Of a stretch of DNA of 64,000 nucleotides, positions 23,435 through 32,483 are shown in pieces. Position 1 is the stretch's first letter, and the number at the start of each line of letters is the position of its first letter. The notes under the pieces are model-generated. The model was not told the origin of the DNA and made no database searches. It saw nothing but the letters and a program-made list of their open reading frames with translations. The translations under genes and the position numbers were made by a program. This stretch comes from JACVRW01 sp963819115 (GTDB lineage: Bacteria > Actinomycetota > Thermoleophilia > Solirubrobacterales > Thermoleophilaceae): the NCBI GenBank assembly GCA_963819115.1, contig CAWFUR010000010.1:1-64000 (forward strand), read 5' to 3'.

Positions 23435-25621
23435 TCACGCAAAGGCAGCCGGGATCGCACCCTCGAAGCGCTCGTGAAGGGCCGCCACCTCGAGTTCGAG
23501 ATCGCCCTCGATCCGGAGGCTGGTGCCCTCGACCCCGCCCAGCAGGATCGCGCCCGGCAGCGCGCTGACGGTCTCCAGCGGGCCCGCCACCACGGCGCCC
23601 CCGGGGCTTTCGCCGAACAGGGTGGTGTGGCGATCGTCGTGCCCCAGCGCCGCGCGCAGCGGCGCCAGGTCCACCCAAGCGCCCAGGCCGCCCTCGATGC
23701 AGCACTCGGCGAGCGCGGTGGCGAGACCGCCCTCGGACACGTCGTGCGCGGTGGCAAGCTCACCGGTGCGCACGGCCGCGCGGAGGGCGCCGAGCGCCTC
23801 GGCGTGCCGCTCGAGCGCCACCTCGGGCAGGCCGTCGGCCATGTGGCCGCGCAGCTTGTCCAGCTCCGAGCCCGCCAGTGACGGCGCGAACGGTCCCGCG
23901 AGCGCGATTGCGTGGCCCGCCTGGGTGAAACCGGACACCGGCACGCGCTCCGCGTCGGGCAGGCGTCCCACCATGCCCACGATCGGCGTGGGGTAGATCG
24001 GACCGCCGCCGCCCTCGTTGTAGAGCGACACGTTGCCGCCCACCACGGGCACGCCAAGGGCCAGGCAGGCGTCCCGGAGCCCCTCCACCGCGCGCGTGAG
24101 CTGCCAGGCGATGTGCGGCTTCTCGGGGTTGCCGAAGTTCAGGCAGTTGGTGAGGCCCAGCGGCTCCGCTCCGACGCATGCCAGGTTCAGCGCACATTCG
24201 AGCACCGCCTCCACCGCGCCGGTGTAGGGGTCGCAGGCCACCCGCCGTCCGTTGCCGTCGATCGAGACCGCGATGGCGCCGTGGCCGCCGTCGGGGGCGA
24301 GCTGGAGCACCGCGGCGTCGGCCGACTGGGGTCGCCGCACGGTGCGCGAGCCCACCATCGAGTCGTACTGCTCGAAGGCGAAGCGCTTGGAGGCCACGGT
24401 GGGCGAGCCGAGCACGGCCATCAGGGTCTCGGCCGCGCCCGCGTCCGGATCGATCCTCACAGGCGGGTGGGGGTAGATCGGGGTCGCCGGGGCCTCGGGC
24501 TCGAGGTCGTAGAGCGGGCAGTCGTCCACCAGGGCGGGCACGGGCATGTCCCCCACGAGCTCGTCCCCGTCGAGTATCCGCAGTTGGCCCGTGTCGGTGA
24601 CCTCGCCGATCTGCGTGGCCCGCACCTCCCAGCGCTCGCACACCTCGAGCAGCTCGGGCAGCCTGTCCGGCTCCACCACGCACAGCATCCGCTCCTGCGA
24701 CTCGGAGATCATGATCTCGAAGGGCTCCATGTCGTCCTCGCGGAGCGGCACGCGCGACACATCGATGTCGAGTCCCACCTCGCCCTTCGAGGCCATCTCC
24801 GAAGAGCTGGAGGACAGGCCGGCCGCGCCCAGGTCCTGAAGGGCCACGAGGACGTCCCGGTCGAGCAGCTCGAGGCAGCACTCGAGCAGGCGCTTCTCCT
24901 CGAACGGATCGCCGATCTGCACCGTGGGGCGCTTCGACGCGTCCTCCTCGCCGAGCTCGGCGCTGGCAAGCACCGACGCACCGCCGATGCCGTCGCGCCC
25001 GGTGCGCGCGCCCATCAGCACCAGCGGGTTGCCCGTACCAGAGGCCGCGCTGCGGATCAGCCGGTCGCGCCGGGCCAGGCCCACGCACATGGCGTTCACG
25101 AGGCAGTTCTGCTCGTAGCTGGGCTCGAAGGCCACCTCCCCACCCACGGTGGCCACCCCGATCGAGTTCCCGTAGTGGCCGATGCCCTGAACCGACCAGT
25201 CGAACAGGTACCGGGAGCGCGGGGAGTCGAGCTCCCCGAAGCGAAGCGAGTCGAGGATCGCGATCGGCCGCGCGCCGATCGCGAACACGTCGCGGAGGAT
25301 CCCGCCCACGCCCGTGGCCGCTCCCTGGAAGGGCTCCACCGCGCTCGGGTGGTTGTGCGACTCGACCTTGAACGCCGCAACCAGGCCGTCCCCGACGTCC
25401 ACCGCGCCGGCATTCTCACCCGGGCCCATCACCACGTGGGGACCCTCCGTGGGCAGCCGGCGCAGGAGCTTCTTCGAATGCTTGTAGGCGCAATGCTCGG
25501 ACCACATGAGCGAGAACACCGCCAGCTCGAGACCGTTCGGCTCGCGGCCGAGGCGCTCGACGATGCCCTCGTACTCGGCGTCGGTGAGGCCGAGCTCGCG
25601 GTGCGCCGCCAACGTGCTCAC
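23435..25621 (-). CDS. purL: FGAM synthase large subunit
   Basis: ATP-dependent step converting FGAR to FGAM. At 728 aa it is the short PurL that works with separate PurQ and PurS. It begins VSTLAAHRELGLTDAEY and carries WSEHCAYKHSKKLLRRL, the ESHNHPSAVEPFQGAATGVGG core and PALVDD. The GTG at 25621 overlaps the purQ stop as GTGA. It is translationally coupled to purQ. Confidence 0.96.
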   Translation of the reverse strand: MSTLAAHRELGLTDAEYEGIVERLGREPNGLELAVFSLMWSEHCAYKHSKKLLRRLPTEGPHVVMGPGENAGAVDVGDGLVAAFKVESHNHPSAVEPFQGAATGVGGILRDVFAIGARPIAILDSLRFGELDSPRSRYLFDWSVQGIGHYGNSIGVATVGGEVAFEPSYEQNCLVNAMCVGLARRDRLIRSAASGTGNPLVLMGARTGRDGIGGASVLASAELGEEDASKRPTVQIGDPFEEKRLLECCLELLDRDVLVALQDLGAAGLSSSSSEMASKGEVGLDIDVSRVPLREDDMEPFEIMISESQERMLCVVEPDRLPELLEVCERWEVRATQIGEVTDTGQLRILDGDELVGDMPVPALVDDCPLYDLEPEAPATPIYPHPPVRIDPDAGAAETLMAVLGSPTVASKRFAFEQYDSMVGSRTVRRPQSADAAVLQLAPDGGHGAIAVSIDGNGRRVACDPYTGAVEAVLECALNLACVGAEPLGLTNCLNFGNPEKPHIAWQLTRAVEGLRDACLALGVPVVGGNVSLYNEGGGGPIYPTPIVGMVGRLPDAERVPVSGFTQAGHAIALAGPFAPSLAGSELDKLRGHMADGLPEVALERHAEALGALRAAVRTGELATAHDVSEGGLATALAECCIEGGLGAWVDLAPLRAALGHDDRHTTLFGESPGGAVVAGPLETVSALPGAILLGGVEGTSLRIEGDLELEVAALHERFEGAIPAAFA

Positions 25622-26298
25622 GCGCTGGCGACCAGCTCGTCCACGTGCGCCACGAGGGACGCGAACAGGGTGCCGCCGTCGGCGGACCCGGTGAGCGGGT
25701 CCACGGCGTGCTCGGGATGGGGCATCAGCCCCATCACGTTCTTCCGGGCGTTGGCCACCCCGGCGATGTCCCTCACCGACCCGTTGGGGTTCTGGCCCGG
25801 TGCGTAGCGCAGGATCACCTGGCCGCCGGCCTCCAGCTCCTCGAGCGTCTCGGGGCGCGCCCAATAGCGCCCTGTGGTGTGCTTCACCGGGATCGAGAGC
25901 GCCTGTCCCTCGGTGCACGCGCGCGTGAAGGGCGTGGCAGGGTTCACCACCTCCACGTCCAGCTGGCGGCAGACGAAGCGCAGGGAGGTGTTGGGCAGCA
26001 GCGCCCCGGGCAGGAGCCCCGCCTCACAGAGGACCTGGAAGCCGTTGCAGATGCCCAGCACCGGACCTCCCGAATTGGCGAAGTCGGCCACCGCCTCCAT
26101 CGCGGGCGAGAAGCGGGCGATGGCACCCGCACGCAGGTAGTCCCCGTAGGAGAAGCCGCCGGGCACCACCACGGCGTCCACACCACCGAGGTCGCGGTCC
26201 CCGTGCCAGATCAGCTCGGCGTCCGCGTACCGCCGGCAGGCCTGGAGGGCGTCCACCTCGTCGCAGCTCCCGGGGAAGCGGAGGACGCCGAACCTCAT
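25618..26298 (-). CDS. purQ: FGAM synthase glutaminase subunit
   Basis: Class I glutamine amidotransferase that feeds ammonia to PurL. 226 aa. The nucleophile Cys is in VLGICNGFQVL and the catalytic His-Glu in LMPHPEHAVD. The ATG overlaps the purS stop by 4 bp, and its own stop overlaps the purL GTG by 4 bp, an arrangement that should keep the three subunits in balance. Confidence 0.97.
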   Translation of the reverse strand: MRFGVLRFPGSCDEVDALQACRRYADAELIWHGDRDLGGVDAVVVPGGFSYGDYLRAGAIARFSPAMEAVADFANSGGPVLGICNGFQVLCEAGLLPGALLPNTSLRFVCRQLDVEVVNPATPFTRACTEGQALSIPVKHTTGRYWARPETLEELEAGGQVILRYAPGQNPNGSVRDIAGVANARKNVMGLMPHPEHAVDPLTGSADGGTLFASLVAHVDELVASA

Positions 26299-26537
26299 GC
26301 CGGGCTGTCCGAGGTCTCTGTGATCAGCACCTCGTAGTCCTCCACCAGCGGATTCGTGAGCAGGCGCTCGCACATCGCCGCCACCTGCGCCGGATCGTCC
26401 ACCTCCAGCTCGATCAGACGACCGACGCGCACGTTGGTCACCCCCTCGAACCCGAGCGCTGGAAGCGCCCTCTCCACCGCCTGCCCCTGCGGATCGAGGA
26501 TGCCCTGCTTGGGCCGGATCAGGACGCGGGCGGTCAC
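26295..26537 (-). CDS. purS: FGAM synthase small subunit
   Basis: An 80-aa scaffold that joins PurQ to PurL. The sequence TARVLIRPKQGILDPQGQAVERAL and the end TNPLVEDYEV are typical PurS. I chose the GTG at 26537, which overlaps the purC stop as GTGA and keeps the 4-bp spacing seen through this operon; an ATG seven codons upstream would overlap purC more. Confidence 0.94.
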   Translation of the reverse strand: MTARVLIRPKQGILDPQGQAVERALPALGFEGVTNVRVGRLIELEVDDPAQVAAMCERLLTNPLVEDYEVLITETSDSPA

Positions 26538-27424
26538 GCTCCGGAACGCTTGAGCCACGCGGAGAATGGCTCGTCGGCGATGCGCTCGTAGGCCTCGAGG
26601 TAGCGAGCGCGTGTGCCCTCCACGACCTCGTCGGGGATCGGCGGCGCCGGGGGCGACTTGTCCCAGCCGGAGCTCGAGGCCCAGTCGCGCACGAACTGCT
26701 TGTCGAAGCTCGGCTGCGAGCGGCCCGGCTCGTACCCGTCAGCGGGCCAGAAGCGCGAGGAGTCGGGGGTCATGACCTCGTCCCCCAGGACGATGGTGCC
26801 GTCCGCGCGCCGGCCGAACTCGAACTTGGTGTCGGCGAGGATGATCCCCCGCTCGCGCGCGCGCGCGGCGCCGAACTCGTAGAGCGCGAGCGAGAGCCGG
26901 CGCAGCTCCTCGAGCAGTGGACGGTCGCCCACGATCTCGGCGGCGCGGTCGAAGTCCACGTTCTCGTCGTGATCGCCGAGCTCCGCCTTGGTCGCGGGCG
27001 TGAAGATCGGGTCCGGGAGCTGCTCGGACTCCCGCAGGCCGGCGGGCAGCTGGATGCCGCACACCGCCCCGGTGGCGCCGTAGTCCTTCCAGCCCGATCC
27101 GGTGATGTAGCCGCGCACGACGCACTCCACGGGCACCATCTCGAGCCGCTCGACCAGCATGGCCCGGCCGCGCACCTCGTCGGGCACGTCCGTGTACGAG
27201 ATCAGGTGGTTGGGCACGATCTGGCCGGTGTGCTCCAGCCAGAAGTCGGTGAGCCCGGTGAGCATCTTGCCCTTGTCGGGCACGGGCGTGGGGTGCACCA
27301 CGTCGTAGGTCGAGATGCGGTCGGAGACCACCATCAGCAGGCGGTCCTCGTCGGCCCGGTAGATGTCCCGGACCTTTCCCTGGGAGACCAGTTCCATGCC
27401 CTGGAGAACGGCGGCGTCGCTCAC
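26534..27424 (-). CDS. purC: SAICAR synthase
   Basis: Joins aspartate to CAIR using ATP. 296 aa. Motifs are QGKVRDIYRADEDRLLMVVSDRISTYD, and VPVECVVRGYITGSGWKDY in the substrate site. The start is GTG at 27424, with no ribosome site upstream but a -10-like TAGATT ending 7 nt before it, so the message may be leaderless. It heads the purC-S-Q-L unit. Confidence 0.96.
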   Translation of the reverse strand: MSDAAVLQGMELVSQGKVRDIYRADEDRLLMVVSDRISTYDVVHPTPVPDKGKMLTGLTDFWLEHTGQIVPNHLISYTDVPDEVRGRAMLVERLEMVPVECVVRGYITGSGWKDYGATGAVCGIQLPAGLRESEQLPDPIFTPATKAELGDHDENVDFDRAAEIVGDRPLLEELRRLSLALYEFGAARARERGIILADTKFEFGRRADGTIVLGDEVMTPDSSRFWPADGYEPGRSQPSFDKQFVRDWASSSGWDKSPPAPPIPDEVVEGTRARYLEAYERIADEPFSAWLKRSGA

Positions 27425-27431
27425 CGTCCCG

Positions 27432-27437
27432 AATCTA
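27432..27437 (-). promoter_or_regulatory. -10-like TAGATT upstream of purC
   Basis: TAGATT fits the actinobacterial TANNNT -10. Its spacing to the GTG (7 nt) would put transcription start at or next to the start codon. The same hexamer heads the GYD-purD operon, clpB and dnaK. Confidence 0.5.
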
Positions 27438-27451
27438 ACACCCAGGTTGGA

Positions 27452-28075
27452 CTACCTGACCTCGAGGGTCGTCTGCATGCCCAGGGCCTCGTGGCCCTCC
27501 AGCGAGCACCAGAGCAAGTAGCGCCCTGGTGCGAGGTCCGCGAAGCGGCGGTCGGTCTCCTCGGCGGCGAGAGTGGGGAAGCTGAAGGTCAGATCGAGCG
27601 GCGACCCCTCTGGCGCGATCTGGAGGTTGTGCGGGTCCTCACCCGCGTTGCGGAGCTGGACTCCGACCCGGCCGTGATCCACCACCGGGCGTGAGAGCTG
27701 CAGTGAGAACTCGCGCGTGGTCACGGACACGTTGCGCTGTGGCGTGACCGAGGGCGGGTCGGTCGTGGGCGGTGCGAACGGGCCCGGGGCGGGCGGCGCC
27801 CTGCCCGGTGCGCCCGGTGCGAGCAGGTCGGCCAGGGTCTCCTGCCTCGGCGCGGCACGCCGCGGTGTCAGGCGCGCGCAGCGGGCACGGACCCGGCCCC
27901 TGTGGCGGTGGGCGAACGCGCAGCGGCGCGTCCGGGCGCGATGGCCCCGGCGCGCGGCGGGCCCGGGCTTGGCCGCTCCCGTCGCCGACGCCCGCTCGGC
28001 TCGATCAGATAAGCCGGCGGGCGCCCCGAACAGGTGGCCCGCGGCGAGCACGACGGCCACCAGGGCCGCGGTCAT
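27452..28075 (-). CDS. Secreted cupredoxin-like copper protein
   Basis: Protein of 207 aa. An N-terminal hydrophobic stretch (ALVAVVLAAGHLFG) is followed by a long Arg/Pro-rich low-complexity linker (residues about 25-100) and a C-terminal cupredoxin domain with His in DPHNLQI and the C-x4-H-x4-M loop in WCSLEGHEALGM, a full type 1 copper set. The start ATG overlaps the stop of the DUF1501 gene (ATGA), so it is made with that protein. It may pass electrons to or from the DUF1501/DUF1800 pair; this is inferred from context only. Confidence 0.8.
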   Translation of the reverse strand: MTAALVAVVLAAGHLFGAPAGLSDRAERASATGAAKPGPAARRGHRARTRRCAFAHRHRGRVRARCARLTPRRAAPRQETLADLLAPGAPGRAPPAPGPFAPPTTDPPSVTPQRNVSVTTREFSLQLSRPVVDHGRVGVQLRNAGEDPHNLQIAPEGSPLDLTFSFPTLAAEETDRRFADLAPGRYLLWCSLEGHEALGMQTTLEVR

Positions 28076-29442
28076 GCCACTAGGTTCGGCCGGGCGAACG
28101 CGCCCGTGGTGGAGCTCGCCCCGGGCACGATCGGACCGGCGTCCACGTCCATCCACTGCTCCATCAGCGCCGCGTACACGCCGCGGAAATCGGAGGTCGA
28201 GCGCAGGTTGTCGTCCTCGTCCAGCTGAGCCAGCCCCGGGAACTCGCCCACCGTCTCGCCCGAGGCGTGCTGACCCATCACGAAGCCGAGCCCGGCCGCG
28301 CCGTGGTCGGTGCCCGAGCCGTTCTCTTCCGGCCGCCGGCCGAACTCGCTCCACACGTGGACGAGCACCCGATCGGCGAGGCCCCGCGCCTCGAGGTCCC
28401 GCTGGAAGGCCAGCAGCCCGGCACTGGTGCTGCCGATCTGCGATGCGAGCTCCTGCGCCTGGTTCGAGTGCGTGTCGTAGCTGCCGTCGGCCTCGATCGC
28501 CACGACCCGCAGCGGCAGGTTCCCGTCGATCATCGCCGCCAGGGCCGAGAGGCGGGCGCCGAAGCCGGTGTCCGGGTAGGCCACGGGTGAGGTGAAGCCG
28601 TCCTGGAAGGGCGCAAGCTGGCGGCGGAGCGTTCCCGTGGCCGCCACCGCGTGGCGGGCGTACGCCAGCCCGCTGTCGGTGGTCGGCAGCTCGCCGAGGG
28701 CGCTGAACGAATCCAGCATCGGGCCGGCCACGGCGTTCCACACTCCGGGCGCGTACATCTCGTAGTCGTCCGGCCGGGAGACCGTGGCCACCGGCACGTC
28801 GCGCGCCGCCAGGGCGGGCTGGAGCTCATAGCCCAGCGTCAGGCCCTGAAGCGGGTTGTCCGCGGCGCCGTGCTGGTCCAGGAAACGGCCGAGCCAGCCC
28901 CAGCGCCCGCCCGGGTTGGTCTCGCCCACCTCGTAGTAGTGGCGGCTCGTGAAGTGCGACTGGTTGGCGCCGGTGTAGCCGATCGCGGGCATCACCGTGA
29001 GCTTGCCCTCGCCGTGAAGCGTGGCCAGGCCGCCCGCCGCCGGGTGCCAGCGCAGGCGCGGGTCGCCGCCGAATTGGGTGCCGTCGTCGGGGCTCAGCTT
29101 CAGCGTGGGGCGAAGGGACGCGTAGCGCGGGTCGCCCGTCGGCGCGAGCACACTGAGCGCGTCGGCCCCGCCCGAGAGGAACACCGACACCAGGATGCGC
29201 TGGTCGGGCGCGGCGGCTGCTGCCTGTGCGATCCCCGCCTCAAAGGCCCTCGGGCCGAGACTGGCCGCCCCGTACACCGCGAAGGCCATTCCCGCCGCTC
29301 GTGACATGAACGTGCGCCTGGTGAGCCCGGTGCCCGCCGGCACCGGCATGCCGGGCTCGACAGCCGGTAGCCCTCGGCCCGCCCTGGCGGCGGCGCCCCG
29401 CAGCAGAGCGGAGCGCGAGAAGTCGGAGCAGCTGCTCGTCAC
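28072..29442 (-). CDS. DUF1501 family secreted protein (Tat signal)
   Basis: Protein of 456 aa of the DUF1501 family, alkaline-phosphatase/sulfatase-like fold by family membership. A twin-arginine signal (LTRRTFMSRAAGMAF, residues 40-54) sits behind an unusually long 39-residue lead. Family features are VFLSGGADALSVL, HPAAGGLATLHGEGKLTV, and a late DHG motif (GTDHGAAGLGFVMG). It begins 4 bp after the DUF1800 stop. DUF1501 and DUF1800 are commonly paired in bacteria; their substrate is not established. Confidence 0.88.
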   Translation of the reverse strand: MTSSCSDFSRSALLRGAAARAGRGLPAVEPGMPVPAGTGLTRRTFMSRAAGMAFAVYGAASLGPRAFEAGIAQAAAAAPDQRILVSVFLSGGADALSVLAPTGDPRYASLRPTLKLSPDDGTQFGGDPRLRWHPAAGGLATLHGEGKLTVMPAIGYTGANQSHFTSRHYYEVGETNPGGRWGWLGRFLDQHGAADNPLQGLTLGYELQPALAARDVPVATVSRPDDYEMYAPGVWNAVAGPMLDSFSALGELPTTDSGLAYARHAVAATGTLRRQLAPFQDGFTSPVAYPDTGFGARLSALAAMIDGNLPLRVVAIEADGSYDTHSNQAQELASQIGSTSAGLLAFQRDLEARGLADRVLVHVWSEFGRRPEENGSGTDHGAAGLGFVMGQHASGETVGEFPGLAQLDEDDNLRSTSDFRGVYAALMEQWMDVDAGPIVPGASSTTGAFARPNLVA

Positions 29443-29446
29443 GGGA

Positions 29447-31108
29447 TCAGGCCACCTGGAGGTCGGGGGAGCAGTAGATGAGCTGGCGCAGGGCGTTCTG
29501 TCGGGCGGCCCGGTACTGCTTCTGTTGCCACATCGGCAGGCTCGCGTTCACGCACCCGGCGGCGAAGGACGTGAGGCCGGCCACCGTCTCGGGGGTCAGG
29601 GCGGGATTGCCCCAGAAGGCGCGCGCCGTGGTCACCGCCGCGTCTGCCGTCTCGGTCGGGTCGTACTCGCTGAACGCGGTGCCCTCGAGGTGGTACGGGT
29701 CGATGCCGTAGCGCACGTACTCCCAGCGACCGCGCACCGTGCCCGTGTCGAGCCAGCGCGCGTCGTCCCATCCGGACACGTCGGGCGGCCGGAAGAGGAA
29801 CTGGCCGGTGAGCTCGGACAGCCACGCCCAGCTCGCGATGTCCACGGGCCGCCGCAGGGCCCGGAGCATCCCCGCGGCGAACACCACCGGCGGCTTCACC
29901 ATCCGCGGTCCCGTGTGGAGATCCGGGTGGAGCAGGATCGCCTCCAGCACCGGGCGGACCTGCCAGCCGCTCGACACGTAGAGATGTGTGAGCTCGGCCA
30001 GGTGGTTCGCCGGCGGTGGCGTGGGGATGAAGTAGCCCCAGAGCTTGCTCACGAAATGCGACGCGTGCATCGGGTGGCGCACGATCATGGCCACCGCCTC
30101 GTCCCACGAGTACGCGCCGCTCTTGCCGAAGATGGACTTGGTCCCCGCGTCGTGCCGGGCGGGGTCGAAGCGGAAGTTGTGAGCGCCCAGCTGGGAGCTC
30201 CAGTCGTAGCGGAAGCCGGTGAGGGCGCGGGCGAGCTCACGAACGTCGTCCTCGGTGTAGGCGCCGCGATCGGCCCCCAGCGTGAACAGCTCCATCACCT
30301 CGCGCGCGTAGTTCTCGTTCGGGCTCGAGCGTGTGTTGTCCGCGAGGTTGAGCCACACGATCATCGCCGGGTCCTCGGTCACGTCGTGCAGGAGCTGGTC
30401 GAAGGAGCCAAGCGCCGAGCCGCGGAAGAGCTCGTTCTGATCGAGCATCAGGTTCTGCTGGCCGACCCCGTCCAGCGAGGTGGCGAACCAGTCGTGCCAG
30501 ATCAGGGTCATTCGCTCCACGAGCGGCTGGTTCGTGCGCACCATGCGGTCGAACCACCAGAGGTGGTCATGGCCCCAGACGTCCTCCGGGGCCAGCGGGT
30601 TCCCGTCGTCGTCGGTGGGCTCCGCACCGCTCAGCACGGCCGGCCCGACCGGGCGGGTGAGTGACGCCACCGCCCCCCTCACCCCCATGGCCGCCAGAGC
30701 CTCGGCATGACCCGGCGAGGGTCCGAACCCCGCGCGCCACAGGAGACGCTCGGCCTGGCGCACGCCGAACGGGCCGGTGTACGCGCCGAGGGGAGTGGCG
30801 ACCGGCGGCGAGGGCCGCGGCGGGACCACCGGGGGCTTCGGGACCGGCTGTGGCTTCGGCGCGCTCCGCGCGGGCGGCTTTCGGTGCTTCGGCGGAGTCT
30901 TCTTCTTCCGCTTCGGCTTGCGGTGGTGCTTCACCACATGACAGCGGGCCTTCGCGCGCTTGCGCCGGCGGCTGCCGGCGTCCTGCGCGAGGGGAAGGTC
31001 GGCGCTCGACTTCCGGGCCTTCCGCCGGGGGGCGGGACGGCAGCGAAGCTTCGTCTTTCGCTTACGGCGCTTTCGCCGGGCGGTGGCGCTGGCGTGGCCG
31101 AGGTCCAC
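29447..31108 (-). CDS. DUF1800 family protein with a basic N-terminal tail
   Basis: Protein of 553 aa. The conserved part from about residue 110 (FGVRQAERLLWRAGFGPS, LIWHDWFATS, NENYAREVMELFTLG, LARALTGF, FRPPDVSGWDD) is a clear DUF1800 domain. The first 105 residues are extremely Lys/Arg-rich then Pro-rich, unlike most family members, with no clear signal peptide, so export may depend on its Tat-signal partner. The start GTG at 31108 is uncertain within the tail. It leads the DUF1800-DUF1501-cupredoxin unit. Confidence 0.85.
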   Translation of the reverse strand: MDLGHASATARRKRRKRKTKLRCRPAPRRKARKSSADLPLAQDAGSRRRKRAKARCHVVKHHRKPKRKKKTPPKHRKPPARSAPKPQPVPKPPVVPPRPSPPVATPLGAYTGPFGVRQAERLLWRAGFGPSPGHAEALAAMGVRGAVASLTRPVGPAVLSGAEPTDDDGNPLAPEDVWGHDHLWWFDRMVRTNQPLVERMTLIWHDWFATSLDGVGQQNLMLDQNELFRGSALGSFDQLLHDVTEDPAMIVWLNLADNTRSSPNENYAREVMELFTLGADRGAYTEDDVRELARALTGFRYDWSSQLGAHNFRFDPARHDAGTKSIFGKSGAYSWDEAVAMIVRHPMHASHFVSKLWGYFIPTPPPANHLAELTHLYVSSGWQVRPVLEAILLHPDLHTGPRMVKPPVVFAAGMLRALRRPVDIASWAWLSELTGQFLFRPPDVSGWDDARWLDTGTVRGRWEYVRYGIDPYHLEGTAFSEYDPTETADAAVTTARAFWGNPALTPETVAGLTSFAAGCVNASLPMWQQKQYRAARQNALRQLIYCSPDLQVA

Positions 31109-31186
31109 GCGTCGGCCATCGACTCCCCACGTCAGCCCATTGACCGATCGGGGACGGGGATGGAACGGGCGTCCAGAGCCCGGCCG

Positions 31187-32473
31187 CTAGTCCGGCAGCT
31201 CGTCCAGGCGCGCCACGAGGTCGCGCGCGTGGCGCACGAAGGCGCTCGGATCGAACACCGCGTCCAGATCCAGCTCCGGCGCCGACTCGGCCAGCAGCTC
31301 GCGCAGGTGGGGTCCCCCTCCGAACGCGCTCTGAGCGGCCTCCTGCACCACGCGGTACGCCTCGTCGCGCGAGCGCCCCGACTCCACCAGGGCGAGAAGC
31401 GCCCGCTGCGAGTAGAGCGCGCCGTGGGTGAGCTCCAGGTTCGCGGCCATGCGCTCCGAGTTCACGACCATCCCGTCCACCACCCGGGTGGCGAGGTGCT
31501 GGGCGTAGTCGAGCAGGGTGGTGGCGTCGGGCAGCGCCACCCGCTCGACCGAGGAGTGGGAGATGTCGCGCTCGTGCCAGAGGGCCACGTTCTCGAGCCC
31601 CGCCTGCGCATAGCCGCGCAGCAGCCGGGCGATGCCCGTCACGCGCTCGCTCACGATCGGGTTGCGCTTGTGGGGCATGGCCGAGGACCCCTTCTGGGCA
31701 CCGGAGCGGAAGGGCTCCTCCAGCTCCCGCACCTCGGTGCGCTGGAGATGGCGGACCTCGGTGGCGAAGCGCTCGAGGCCCGCGCCGGCCAGGGCCACCG
31801 CCGACAGCAGCTCGGCGTGGCGGTCACGCGGGACCACCTGGGTGGAGACCCTCTCCGGCCGGAGCCGAAGACGCTCGAGCACGGCCGCCTCCACCTCGGG
31901 GCCGTTGGCGGCGTACGTGCCCACCGCCCCGGAGAGCGCCCCCACCGACACACCCGCCACGGCGCGCTCGAGGCGGTGCAGGTTGCGATCGGCCTCGAAG
32001 GCGAAGCCGGCCAGCTTGAGCCCGAAGGTGGTGGGCTCGGCGTGCACCCCGTGGGTGCGGCCCACGCACAGCGTGTCCACGTGCTCGCGCGCTCGCCGGA
32101 CCAGCGCGTCGCGATAGGCGTGCGCACCCTCCACCAGGACGGCGCCCGCCTCGGCGAGCTGGAGCGCAAGCGCCGTGTCCAGCACGTCCGACGACGTGAG
32201 CCCGTGGTGCACCCAGCGCCCGGCCTCCCCCACCGACCCGGCCACCACGTCCACGAAGGCGGCCACGTCGTGATCGGTGACCTTCTCGCGCTCGCTCACG
32301 GCCTCCGGGGTGAAGGCCGCCCGCTCGCGGATGGTGACGGCGTCGGCCGCCGGGATCGCGCCGCCCTCGGCCAGCGCGTCCACCACGGCCAGCTCCACCT
32401 CGAGCCAGGTCTCGAGCTTGCGCTGCTCTGACCACACCGACCGCATGGCCGGACGCGTGTAGCGCTCGATCAC
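31187..32473 (-). CDS. purB: Adenylosuccinate lyase
   Basis: Releases fumarate from SAICAR and from adenylosuccinate. 428 aa from a GTG start. The superfamily signature SSAMPHKRNPIVSERV and the catalytic His segments (HHGLTSSDVLDTA, GRTHGVHAEP) are intact. It follows purE by 10 bp in the GYD-purD-purE-purB unit. Confidence 0.97.
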   Translation of the reverse strand: MIERYTRPAMRSVWSEQRKLETWLEVELAVVDALAEGGAIPAADAVTIRERAAFTPEAVSEREKVTDHDVAAFVDVVAGSVGEAGRWVHHGLTSSDVLDTALALQLAEAGAVLVEGAHAYRDALVRRAREHVDTLCVGRTHGVHAEPTTFGLKLAGFAFEADRNLHRLERAVAGVSVGALSGAVGTYAANGPEVEAAVLERLRLRPERVSTQVVPRDRHAELLSAVALAGAGLERFATEVRHLQRTEVRELEEPFRSGAQKGSSAMPHKRNPIVSERVTGIARLLRGYAQAGLENVALWHERDISHSSVERVALPDATTLLDYAQHLATRVVDGMVVNSERMAANLELTHGALYSQRALLALVESGRSRDEAYRVVQEAAQSAFGGGPHLRELLAESAPELDLDAVFDPSAFVRHARDLVARLDELPD

Positions 32474-32483
32474 GCCGAGGCGG

